From positions 6,138,938 to 6,202,937 of the forward strand of contig JAZAYU010000008.1 of NCBI GenBank assembly GCA_038501625.1: a stretch of 64,000 nucleotides of DNA, written 5' to 3'. Positions 49,241 to 61,500 of the stretch are shown here, one piece after another. The position numbers and the translations under genes were made by a program. How positions within the stretch are numbered: the stretch's first letter is position 1; every line of letters starts with the position of its first letter. The DNA is from Corbicula japonica. Its lineage: Eukaryota; Mollusca; Bivalvia; Venerida; Cyrenidae. The notes below the pieces were generated by a model that was not told the origin of the DNA, did not search any database, and was given only the letters and a program-made list of their open reading frames with translations.

Positions 49241-49825
49241 CCATCCCAAACGATTTTAATGTCAAATGCATGGAGATTAACAGTTTAACCCCAATTAACC
49301 CCAAACATGCATAATTGCAAGATGCAAGAGGATGTGGTAGCATCAGCCAAAGCTCCTGTAATCTATCGTGTACCACAGAATGAGTAAAAACCAAGCAAAA
49401 ATAAAGGTTATAACCGAACTTTGGCGTTGTCACGGCCCTCGATATTTTCTGCAATTTCTAATATGATCGGCTCATTGCAGTCATCGGTAAAGCCTCACCG
49501 GTAACCCGAATGTCGTTTAGTACGCTTCCCAAGTCCAAAAATACTTTTGGTTCAATATTTCGGTCTAATTTGTTTAGGTGGTATGGTTATCCCAACCTGG
49601 ATAGTATTGGATATTTTTCAATCCTCCCAGTGATATACTTTCTGCTTTGTTTGACTTTTGCGTTCCCTGTGATACGTACGCAGATTTTATATTCTCTTCT
49701 CCCCTGCCAAATCCCTCTTCTGTTCAGTTCCGCTTATCGGGGTTTCTTGTTAAGGGCAATCCCATTCTTTCGAGGAACATTCGCCCTAATCATGGAATGG
49801 TATTGTAGTATATCTCGTACCAGCG

Positions 49826-49897
49826 GCCTCGGTAGCTCAATTGGTAGAGCGACGGCCCGGTAAGCCGAAGGTCCGAGCTTCGAATCCTGGTCGAGGC
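49826..49897 (+). repeat. tRNA-derived SINE head (degenerate tRNA-like)
   Basis: The 72 nt fold as a tRNA: a seven-pair acceptor stem (GCCTCGG with TCGAGGC, one G-U), D arm GCTC/GAGC with AGCTCAATTGGTAGAGC (box A) and a TTCGAAT loop (box B). The T stem has two mismatches, position 33 is C not U, and the apparent anticodon GGT is not normally used in animals. A second piece at about 50036-50100 repeats the 3' half with the same CTCTTTCCAACCCAAATCTG flank. These points indicate a SINE rather than a working tRNA gene. Confidence 0.7.
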
Positions 49898-50035
49898 TAC
49901 TCTTTCCAATCCAAATCTGCCACACTGGCATTGTCGGCAGGGCGATTACCCTTGGAGCTCTTTCGGGCGAAGCATGTTTGGCTGGGGTGTTCGATCCGAT
50001 CCTAGGCAGAAACTCGCGGACATTTCCAAGTAAGT

Positions 50036-50100
50036 TAAGCCTTAGGTCCGAGGTTCGAATCCTGGTCGAGGATGCTCTTTCCAACCCAAATCTGCCACAG
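50036..50100 (+). repeat. Second partial copy of the tRNA-derived SINE
   Basis: It repeats the 3' half of the 49.83-kb tRNA-like unit (AGGTCCGAGGTTCGAATCCT, better matched to a B box) and its downstream flank. The 5' half is missing or unrecognisable. Confidence 0.6.
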
Positions 50101-50939
50101 ATCTGAAAATACCGCATTGAAGGTAACAGTTCCAAGTTCACCATCACATGCGCACCAGGATGAAACAATTAATTTTAATTGGTACTGTCTACTTGTGTAA
50201 ATACTTGCAATCAACCTTTCGCTCAAATTGAGGCTAGGTGTTGTGGGTAGTATTTCATTTATATACTGCCAAAGAACAATCAAACAAAGCCTGCAACATT
50301 TTCACATTCTTCGTGTTTTGAGGCTTACAAAGTGCCGTTTTAATATATTTTCATATCACACTAGAATTGTTTTAATGACCCTAACAGACATGAATCGTGA
50401 TCAATGTCCTTCAATGACGATATTGTTAAGGTTCTCCAAACATGCTCCTTGGATGGGGTAATGCAAAACCAAGACAAATCCAACGATGTAAAAATTTCAA
50501 AATCTTCAAAATGTTAGATAGCTCACTATAAGATTCAAGCGACGATATACTGAGCCAAAATGAAAACTTAACAAAAATAACATGTAAAACACCTATTGCG
50601 TTAATGATGTCAGTGAATGCTTACATGTGAAGGAATTTGATCACCAATATGTTTATGTTGCAAGTTTTCGGTTCAGTATCCATATCTATCAATTAAAAAA
50701 AGAACGTTGTTGCGGAAAATTAAGATTTTGATTTTGTTCTTTGTTTAATTAAAAGGGAGGTTACTTGCAAAAACGGATATTTAAGTAACTGTATCTGATC
50801 CCTTTCATTAGTGAGCTTTAAAGGTTGTGTTTTTTCTTCTTAATTTGACAGTCAAACAATCTGTTTGAGACTATAATGTTAAAAATTATCGATCTCATCA
50901 TTATTTAGAAAAGAGGAGATAACCCTGACCTCTGTGAAA

Positions 50940-51275
50940 AAATAACACCATCTTCCAACTTTATCAAATGTCAAGATACGTGCAAATATCACAAATTAAA
51001 TACAAGATAAAATATAGCAATACTTAACATGCAAACTTTAACCTGAAATTCTAAGTCGAAAAAAAGGGCCATAATTTTAACAAAATCAGAGAAATAGTTA
51101 TGGTTCTTGGCATACATAGTCAGGGTCATGATGGTGAACAAGTGTCTTAAGTGTCAAAGCTATAGTACAAGAAGTATGAAAGTAACTAGCTTGAACGCAA
51201 AATTTAACCTGACATTCTAAGTGAGTAGAATAGCTCGACATATGTTTTGAATAGTCGAGCTAAAAATATGAAAAT
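50940..51275 (+). mobile_element. Truncated tandem-core hairpin element
   Basis: AAAAAGGGCCATAATTT, GAGAAATAGTTATGGTTCTT and the terminal hairpin TAGCTCGACATATG/AATAGTCGAGCTA match the 30744-32126 type. Only about two units remain. Confidence 0.55.
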
Positions 51276-51339
51276 ATCCCAAGCTCGTTAACAAGTAATA
51301 TCTAATATTAAAGTACAAGGTATAAGACTGATAGACACT

Positions 51340-51955
51340 TAGTCTCAATAATTCGACTGCAAGCACAGACCCATTATCATACGGACGTTTTCGTTGTCTG
51401 TCCTTTACGTCTCAAGCAGTTACGATCAAAACTGTGGTGGAAATCGACCCGATTTAAATTCTTTTTTTTCACTCCCACATGAAAATTTCAACACTGGTAT
51501 GTCAAATATCGTTATAAAACATAAATAATGATAAAAGTAACAATAAAATGAACGAATAATCCACAAAATAACTTGTTAGACCTACCACAGCATATGCCGT
51601 TTACACGGTGAAAATTATCGATAAACGCGAGTCAGATAAATTTTATGCGGTGTAATCGACATGGGTGGAGGTTTAAAACAGTTTTGCATAAAAAAACGAA
51701 AACGTTACTTATAAAGGATTACATATTCTACTTGAATGTGGCTTCTCAGGTATGTAATTTTTTTAAATAAATATGTTTAAGATGCTTTATGAAGCCGGCA
51801 AAAGATTGAAAAGTTGCGATTCATTTTCCGATCGGCGGCATATAGAAATAGAAGGAAAATTTTCCGCATTGATTTGAATAGTAACTGGGTTGTGCGCGAA
51901 GAGCAACCATCGTAAATATAGAAAAGCTCTTATTGCGCACACATAGTTGGGCTAA
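51340..51955. repeat. Inverted copy of the 25575-26232 repeat
   Basis: Read in reverse complement it follows the 25.6-26.2 kb interior throughout, including ACTGCAAGCACAGACCCATT and CTTTACGTCTCAAGCAGTTA, without the terminal CG-rich TIRs of that copy. Confidence 0.75.
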
Positions 51956-52271
51956 TAGACACTGAAACTATGAAACTAGCATACACATTGACAGTTTTAC
52001 GTTGTTTTATTTTTTAATAACTGTTTTTGTTTAATTGTAAAGCGCAATAAAAAAACTTATTATTTTTGCGCTATATAAATGCATTGTATTTGTAATGAAA
52101 TGGTATATTATATGAACATTAATACAAAAATAAACAATCACAACTGTGATGTATGCAATGCTGAAAGTTGAAAGGGCATGTTTTTTTACTTCTGACATCT
52201 GTAACTATTTCTAAAATTCGATCATGTTAACTGTTGCCGTGAGGGATTTGTTTTAGATTAAATTACCCATA

Positions 52272-52493
52272 GTATTGACTTTTTCACTGCGCATTACCCT
52301 ACTTCAGTAGCGATCGACAGTAGTGAACGACAATAGGCCGAGAGACTCTAGTTGATAAGAAGCTGGTGAAAGGTTAGTTATAGACAGCAAGTGCGACGTC
52401 ATACAACTAATCAGAGGCCTTGTTTGGTTTACAACGGTCAACGACTTCGTAAGAGTCAAACCATAGTAAACAGGGTCGCAGACAGGTTGCAAG
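52272..52493 (+). promoter_or_regulatory. Probable RNASEH1 promoter and leader region
   Basis: This stretch directly precedes the RNASEH1 uORF. It contains CGACGTCA (CRE-like) followed by TAATCAGAGGCC, matching a module with a perfect CRE and CCAAT at about 48.03-48.06 kb. The transcription start is not determined. Confidence 0.4.
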
Positions 52494-52517
52494 ATGTCGC
52501 AGAATAACAACATGTAA
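52494..52517 (+). promoter_or_regulatory. Upstream ORF of RNASEH1, seven codons (MSQNNNM), overlapping the main ATG
   Basis: ATG at 52494 opens seven codons and stops at TAA 52515-52517. The last A of that TAA is the A of the longer RNase H1 start codon (TAATG). From memory, human RNASEH1 has a short uORF that limits the mitochondrial isoform, so this may be a conserved switch. The uORF start has A at -3 and the overlapped ATG has G at -3 and T at +4. Use in mRNA depends on the unseen transcription start. Confidence 0.6.
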
Positions 52518-55500
52518 TGTCTACTGTCGGGCGACTGCTACGAAATATACAGAGATTAAACGTTTGTTACAGCATGCCATTCTACGCAGTACGAACAGGG
52601 AGAATTCCAGGAATATACAACACATGGTAGGTTTGATAATGTATACTTTAACGAATTATTAGAGGTTCACTGTTTGTAACTGATTTCGGATGGTAGGTTT
52701 CGGATACATTTTTCAAAGGCCGAGTCTATTGTCACAATGTGAAAGCTATCTATTGCCACGTAAGTGTCAATAAGTGTGAACGTTATTACCACGTAATTCC
52801 AATTAATAATGGGAGGTGATTATTAGCACTTTTGCGGTGTGCTGGAATCAAATTAACAGGTGCAGTAGCCGCGGCATATATGGCCCCAAATTATTTCGGC
52901 AAGTCGCGGCCCCGGCGGCAAAATCTTCAAAGTATGGTTCTTTGGCGGTAATGCAATGCCATAAACAATAAGATCGTCGTTTTCATCTGAAGTTTTTGGC
53001 TTAACTAATACACAGTCAAGTGTCAACATCAAGGAAACGGTGAAGTGTTGCGGGATTGCCTCAGGGCGTTAAACCAATTGTCGCGTAAGGAGCTAATACC
53101 CACTTAAAGATAAACTGACAAATGACTCCAAACTTTTGTAAATTTTGTACTTATATGACAAATTATGTTATTCTAAATAGAAATAAAATCGTACTTATAT
53201 GACAAATTATGTTATTCTAAATAGAAATAAAATCGTTTTTTGATCAAAAGACGCAGTTTACATTGGATATTATCGAAATAATATTGAAGAATTCAGGTTA
53301 ACTGTTTACGGTAAGAAAAATGTAAGGGGAACAACTGTGTTTGGCTAATGAGGTCATTGGATCGCAGGCCGCCATTATACAATATAATTTAGAGCAGAAA
53401 CACGTAAACATTTTACAAATAACTGTTAAAAATGGAGGAATACGAAGAATTTAAAGAAAGTCTGTACGTTGAAAAGCTTGTAGGTGTCCAGCCCTTTCAG
53501 TTCGAGACAGAATTCAGACCATTTACGACAGAAAGCAAGAATAGTACGACGGATACTAGCGGCAAGTAAGAAGCATCCTAGGTTGATGAAGCATTTCGGA
53601 CAAACAATCGTTCATGAAACAATCTAAATATTTGCTTCTCATTCCTTTTTCGTTACATTTTTCATCGTAGTTCTTATCGAGGTTACAGACTCTATGTCCG
53701 CCACTCCCTCTCTCGAATCCAACAATGGCTAAAAAATATACTTTTTTTCAAAATAAGCTAGCGATTCGTACACTTATACAAAAATATTTTTCTATGGTCA
53801 GTCTGTTTGTTTTTTTAAGAGACTGAGAGCGATAATGGACATGTTTTTATTTTAAAAGTAAGATTATGCATATTATAAAGTATAAAGTTAAATATGCAAG
53901 TCAGTTTCAACACAGCCTCTCCACAAAATCAACTTGGAAAAAGATGTCATAAGTTTATAATTTGACCAACCGAAAGTCACCACAAAAACTACAATTTTCT
54001 GATTTTCAGGTTAAGATTAACACTAAATCAGTAAAAAGTTTGTAAGACGGCTATGTAACTAAATGTACTAATTTACTAAATAAAATTAACGGATATAATT
54101 TTAAGATTGAGCTGCACACACTTTCATTAATTGACCCTTACAGTGTAAGATATCGGCCAAACATGATAAACGGGACAAGTGTCTGAGTGATTAATCATGT
54201 GACCGGATGAGCTAATTAAATTAGTGGATTCGGTACATGGGCCGGTATACCATTTAACATACTTGGCGTGTGATCGTTCTATGATTGGACGGTCAGCGGC
54301 ATAGATCACACAATTGTCAAAGAACAGTGACAAGTAGCTCCTTATTTTATTGATAATCAACTTCAGACAGTATTTTAGAGCAAATATTTTTGATAAGATA
54401 TTTGTAAAAAACAATTGAAAACAGCCTTATAGAAATTAAAACGGGCTTTTATTCCTAAAGCGTTTGCTGGAAAAAGTTCAGGTCATGCACATTTGCGGTA
54501 ATAAATTTAAATAATATAAAGTTAAATAACTGATACAAAGATAACTGTTTTAAGTGTAGATTTTCTTCAAATATTGATATATTCTATATTTAGATGAAAT
54601 AGAACAGAACACATGAACATGTTGGTGCCACGCCAAGTTGGGCATGAGAAAAGTGTAATATCAATTGACCATTCTCAATTGTGTTATTATAACTGTTTCT
54701 TGTGGAACGTGGTGGAAAAAAAAAAGATAATCATTTGACGGGTGAATAGTTCTTGCAAGTTTTCAAATGATAAAATTATTGTTATTATTCAACCAACCTT
54801 GTTTGGCTCTGTTTTCCTAAGGACGGGTCTTCTTTGTTGGCAAGGCATTCACATTTCCTTTGTATTGAATATCGTCGGCACCGCGTCGGCTTTCAAGCTT
54901 TTACGAAAATTTACTGGCATTAATTGTTCAATAATGGGATTAACAAAAAAAAGGCTGTCGATCAAAAAGATAATAGAAAATTCGGGGACCTATACCGAGA
55001 CTCCACGTCTTCGCGCATAGTCCTTTCCTTTTACACCTATCAACCCATATTTTATGTCGTTTAGTGTCTTTGTTTTAATCGGGAACTCGAAAGAAATTAA
55101 TATTCTTTTGATTCTGATTGTTTTTGCAATCGATAACAGTACAAACATCCATTTTTATTATAATTAATCTCCATATCATTATCACGCTCATCTAATAATT
55201 ATTCAATTAGCCCTATTAATCATAAGCGTGAAAGATCCAATGACGTCTCAATATTAAGCTCCGCCCACTCCAAAATTTTACCTATTTTGAAAGCGCTGAA
55301 ATTGCTGCTGTTAATTTTAATTTATGGCGTTGTTTGTGTGTGAACTTGATAAATTTGTTTAAGATACAGGTTATTACTTATATGGGAAGGTATTTTGATT
55401 GAAATCAGGCATGTGTCAGTTTATCTTTAAATGTATCAAAATAAGTAACTCGAAACAATGTCTTATTCAAAGACCATAATCGGCAAAATTCAAGCTGGGT

Positions 55501-58500
55501 TAAAGGGGGCACTAATATTGCAAATGGCGAAAACTAGCTAAAGTTTCAAAAATGCATTTTGGGGAAAATACTAATTGCCACAGATTTTTGTGAAGAAATA
55601 TAATATCCAAGTATGCACTAATGTTTGCAAGCCTAGTTTTGTCTAATTCATGGTTGTGTTGATAGAGGATTATACTGATATGAATATGTCAAGTAAGATT
55701 AACTTATTTGAAACAATAATAACTAACTAATGAGTGGTAGCATCTAATTACAGAAAATGTACAGCTACATGTTTAACTGATTTTACAGTGTGAAAGACAT
55801 ACATCAATTCCTATACTTCCTTACGTGTCACCAATGCAGCAATGATAACTCTGACCGATACTTTAGAATATAACAACAGCTCTTACCTATACATTAATGC
55901 AGTAACGATGACTGCAGTTAAAATGTATACTGATGTGTCACAGTAACGACAACTCTTACAGCAACGTACATGTCAAGAATGCAGTAACGATAACTCAAGT
56001 TGAAATTAATATTTACCTGTCACAGTAATGACAACTCTGATCACAAATTACGTGTCACTTATTGATAACCATGTTAATGTCTTAAAATTAAGAATAAAAG
56101 TGTTTTATACGACAAGTACTGCTTTATCATATCACGTTCTACATGCCTACTACATAATAAATATATTTTGACGTTTACTTAAGAAATATTTGAAATTTTA
56201 AATTGAGAATACCGTACATGGTTCTCATTCTGTAGTGATTCATGTCTAGTTATAAAACTTTCACAATTACCTTAATAATTATAAAATATTAAGATTGATA
56301 ACTATACATATATTTAAACAATAAATACATAACTATACTGAAAATTAGACACATGATACATTTAATCTTATATTTTTTATTTTTCCCTACGTGTCTGTTA
56401 GAATATTGTCTATTGACACATACGTGGCAATAGACACTCCGTTTTCGAAATTAGTGTTGGTACAATCAGTCTTTTCCCATTAATTTGCATAGATAGTATA
56501 TGGCAGCAAACCCCGACTTGAAGGTTTCCAAAGTCTGGGTGGGCAACATGCTCTGGAAGTGTTCCAATAGCTGATACTGGCTGGAAACAATGAATGCTGA
56601 TAGACGTCTGTTCTACAGAAGAGAACCATGTACCGAAGAGTGTGTCCTCTTGTTGGAAAGGATGTGGGTGTAGATAACTGGTGGAAGTGATATCTACAAG
56701 GCGGCATATGATGCAGTACATCATCACTATTCTGATGCCTTTGTTATAGGGGTTCCCAGCCAAGCTTCTTTATCATGTTGCTCATACTGCTAGTTGTTGT
56801 GTAGTCTCCTTTGACAAACCTAGCAGCGCATCTCTGTACCGCTTCCAGCTGTTGGATGTTCTTGGTATTGTGAGGGTTCCAAGCAGCCGTGCGTTTTCAA
56901 GGATTGGTCTTGCCAAGCTTTTGTAGCACTGTTCTTTGCGGGCATCTGGTGAGGTTTCTCCTTAAGAATGAAAGGCTGTTAATGGCTTTCTTGGCTGTGT
57001 GGTCAACATGGGCATTCCAACTCATGTTGTATGAGATTGTCGCTCCAAGGTACTTTCCACCTTTGGCAATGGAGAGGTTGTGGCCATGGATGCTGTAAGT
57101 GGCATTAACTGGGTTCTTCGTCCTGATGATGCATATGACAGGATTTTGATGGATTGAAGGACATTTGCCAGTCTTTTTCCCAATTTTGTTGGTGGTTATG
57201 GTCATCCTGCAGTCCTCTGGAGTCTTGATCAGGGATGGGGTCAATTACTTGAAAATGTCATTATCCAAATTATGATTACTTCAAGAAAAGCTTCAATTAA
57301 ATTACAATTACACTGTTTTTATAAATGCAATTAATTAAATTATGATACTTTGTCACATGACTGTAATTAATTAAAAAATCTTCTGGTATGAGTTGCTTCG
57401 ACAGTTTTGAAGATAGTGACTGAAAATGTTGAAATTAGTTTTGGCACTAAGTGAAGATACTTGTGACTAATAAAGCAGTATTGGAGGGGTATAAATCACA
57501 TTCAGTGATAGCTTTAGTTAAATCTTTGTTAGAGATTCAACTTACTTACATATACATTTATGTATTTGGATCGATTCCTGTAAGTCAGCCAGATGCCAAA
57601 ATCTAAAGCAGTCCAACAACATGAAAAAATTCTAGAGCAGCTTGAATCAATTAGCAAACATGATTAAACTTATGTTTTCTTGTTGGTAATTATAAACAAT
57701 GGTCCAGACACAGCAATTTCCCCAAAATCATTAATCCTTTTCTCCATAGGATATGGCTTATATGATCAATGTGATCAGTGTAGATCAAGATAAGCCTGCA
57801 GATCAGTGCAGTCTGATTAAAATTTGCACTGTTTGCTTTTCAGTCATAAATAACAAACTGAATCTGAAAGTTAACAGTGTGGATCCTAATCAAATTGCAT
57901 GAATATGCACTGAACTGGATCTCAAATGGTCACATGATAAAAACCATATCCAGGGAATAAAGGGTTAAAGATGTCATTAATGTATTGATCAGATGAAAAA
58001 TTTCTGCCTCACCTACACACTGGAGGTTATCATGCATTACATATAAATGCATTGAATGGTTTTTATAAATTGTATGACTGTTATAACTTATAATATCTTT
58101 CAGGAAAAAATACCTTTTCTTTGATTATTCTTTATTTTAGATTGAAACAAGTTTCTTATACATAGTATGGAAGCTATATCACAGTGAATACAGTTAATTG
58201 TGAACTGATATTGGTGCTCTAGTTCTGATCTAATACACACACGATATTGTACTCAATAAAAATGTTGTTATTGTTTACAGGGATGAATGTAAACAACAGG
58301 TTAACAACTTTGCAAAGGCTCGATACAAGAAGTTTAATTCAAGAGAAGAAGCCCTGGCTTTTGTAAATGGCTCAGATGTGCCTGGACAAGGTCTGAAATA
58401 AAATTAGTCTTGAAAAAAGGCATTTTCAGAGATTTTTTTTTCAAAATATTCAATGTGATGAATACATGTTTACGTCCTCCAAACAAAATTTTGTGGCATG

Positions 58501-61500
58501 AGACTAGTGTTATGGCCCCTTTTTCAATTATATTTTGTGTTTTAGTTTTTAAGCACTTTGTCTATAACTTTTTTTGTTGCCCTTATGAAGAAAAGGCAAT
58601 AAATGGGGATCGCTTTGTCCGTCAGTTCTTCCCTCCGTCACGAAAACTTAATGTACTTTAATTGCTCTAACTTTGCCATTTCTTAATATTCATCAAACTT
58701 TTAAATTGTATTTCTTATGACAATGCAATCATAAAGATGCCAAATTCTGTAGGTCAATGTCACATTTCATGGAGTTATGCCATTTTTGTACTTGGATTTT
58801 GACACAAAAACTTAATATTGGCTATTACTTTGCCATTTCTTAATATTTCTTTATCACACTTTCAAATTATGTTGCTTATGACAACACAGTGGTGATGATG
58901 CCAAATTCTTACGGTCAAGGTCACATTTGGTGAAGTTATGCCCCTTATAATAGTTAGCTTTTTGCATGAAAATTAATGTTGGCTATAACTTTACTATTTC
59001 TTATTATTTCTTTATCAAACTTTCAAACTAATTTGCTTTAGACAACATACTCATGATGATGCCAAATTCTTAAAGTCAAGGTCTCATTGTTGGAGTTATG
59101 CCCTTTTTGTACTTGGTTAATGTACTAACATTTTTATTCTGAAATAGTATCAGATGTTGACACAAGTGTTCAACTGAACCCCCATCTAGCTAAGATATCT
59201 AACCTGAAACTTGGAATAATTATTCACCATCATAATCTACATCATTTCAACCAAGACCTATAACTCTTCTGCAAATATTTTTAAGCCTTAGCAGCATGAA
59301 AGCCCCCTTTTTACTTAGATTTGTGTTAAAGATTATAACCAGGTTTCCCATAACTGAAAAAGTTATATGTTACATAAATGATTGATATCAGACTTAAAAT
59401 AAATGCCCTTGTGATGGTATTTGAAAACTTGAAGACTTGTGCACTCACAGCTCTGGTTTGTCATGTTATTAAAGGAACTGGAAGAGGTTTTTCCAGGCCT
59501 GGACCTACCGCTGGATTGGCTTCTGGACAAGCTTATGGTGCTGGTGCTAACAACTTTCAACATTCCAAATCAGCTACTCAAAATATGCCACACGATATTC
59601 AGGTATAATATAGAAAATAAATATGTTTATATACTTTTGTAAACTGTTTTCTTGTAAAAATTTCTTTGGAATTTAGCGAACAGATTTTGATCAGGGAACA
59701 ATTTGATTCTTGAAATAATAAGATTTTATAATTGGGATGGGAACGAGTATTCAAATACTCAGGTACTCTATTAACATTCGAGTACCTGAGTAGTTCAATG
59801 AGTTTTCGAGTACTCGATTAAAAATGTAAAAATCAACACATTTTTTATAACAGTTGTCTTTCTGAAATGTTACAAATCACCAACTGACAGTTTATTGTAC
59901 ACACCTTGCACCTGTTTTCCAATAAACAAATGGCAGTTAGGGGCACATATTACCGATAATTGGCGCCTAATTGACGCTATTGTTTGATGCCGTATGAAAA
60001 TTAGCACCTGAATGTTTTATGTGCGAGAAGCGTCTCTTGTAGGCCTTTTTTAATTTTGTTAATTGAATAATAATATTTAAATGCAATTGTTTATTGTTGA
60101 ACTGTAGTCTAATCTGATTGGAGAAATATAATGTCAATCATTTTTCTTATCCCTGCATAAACTGTTTTTCTTACAAATATGCCATTCTAAACCAAGTTAA
60201 GTATAAGCATCTATCATCATACAAGGCTTACATCATTGCTACAAATGCCGTCGTATGCAAGCATTTCTAACTTTTTGGTAGGCGAGGGATTTTGTAGTTT
60301 GATGCAGCTCCTAGCCTCTGATTACATTGTCCCGTGCATGTATATTAGGTGCTAAAGTCATGATGTGTACATTTTACAGGCATATTCCAGTTTGTGACAC
60401 AGGCTATTTTAGTTGAATGTTTTCAAAAGTTGATGCTTGAAATTGATTGGTTAAATGTCAAACTATGTTTGTTTCCTGTAAATGTGTTGTTAATCTTCTT
60501 GAGAAATCGATTATGAGAGACAGTCTGACATGATCATACCCGGTATGATTGTAAGAAGCTGGCTTTCCTCTTACGTTAGAAGGTTTAGAATACCCGAGTG
60601 CTGGATCAGAAAAAGTTTCGTTTTTGCAACTTGTTCCCATCCCAAATTTAAAACGTAATTACCAGATACCTCCCAACTCTCCCTTCTTTCCCCACAGCCA
60701 CACCCACCTGCCCAGCCTTTTTCCCTCCCTGGTCAGCATAAAATCATGACTCGGTTAACTGATTTCTACATACAGAATACAGACTAGAATTGCATTTGTG
60801 GCACCAGTCTGTTATTCTGTAATTAAAGTCCCAGCCCTAATCTTAAGTAAGAATATACTATTGAAAATTCATATTTGTCCCTATAGACTCCAATATATAA
60901 ACTCTCTAACAGAACACAAAAGGTCCGATCGAATTCTTTCTTATAGACAGATTTTCAATGATATTGTTAAATTATCATTAACAAACTTTTAAGAAGCTAA
61001 ATATAATTGAGGTATATTTAGCACCCATTTTTGACGAAGAGACCACTTCATGCGCGATCTCGATTTCTGTGACGTTTCGGAAATCCTACTTCCGCTTTTA
61101 GTCACGCGGACCAATTTATTTAGTAAATTAAAATTTTATTAGCCTGAACTAATGCTGCAAATTTGTGACTTTAGTTCCAAATACATGTAATATTTCATAC
61201 AAGAATGGGTTAAATTGAAGTATGCTGCTTTAATTTCTTATGATTACTTCAGCTTCAGATAGTGGAGAAAGAGACTGAGTATTTGAGGGAGAAATTAAAA
61301 CTAAAAGAATCGGAGAAAAAGTTGTTGGAAACCAAACTGCAAATAGAACAACTGAAAGGACAGGCCAAGCAAGGTACATATTGATGTTTGCTGGTGATAC
61401 TGCGATACTGCTATTCCTATCTCTTTACTCCATATATTCGGGTGTTATCAAGAGTGTGACAAGTGTAGATCCAGATCAACTGACACATTTGCTGATCTGG

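Noticed and set aside
49510..49863. 117-codon plus-strand frame and the overlapping 144-codon minus frame
   Set aside because: Both run through the tRNA-derived SINE and its flank, so they are by-products of repeat sequence.
49826..49897. Functional tRNA-Thr(GGT) gene
   Set aside because: T-stem mismatches, C at position 33, an anticodon not used in eukaryotes and a repeated downstream flank point to a SINE.
54742..55020. 92-codon plus-strand frame
   Set aside because: Composition is that of translated AT-rich DNA; no similarity recognised and no promoter or splice context.
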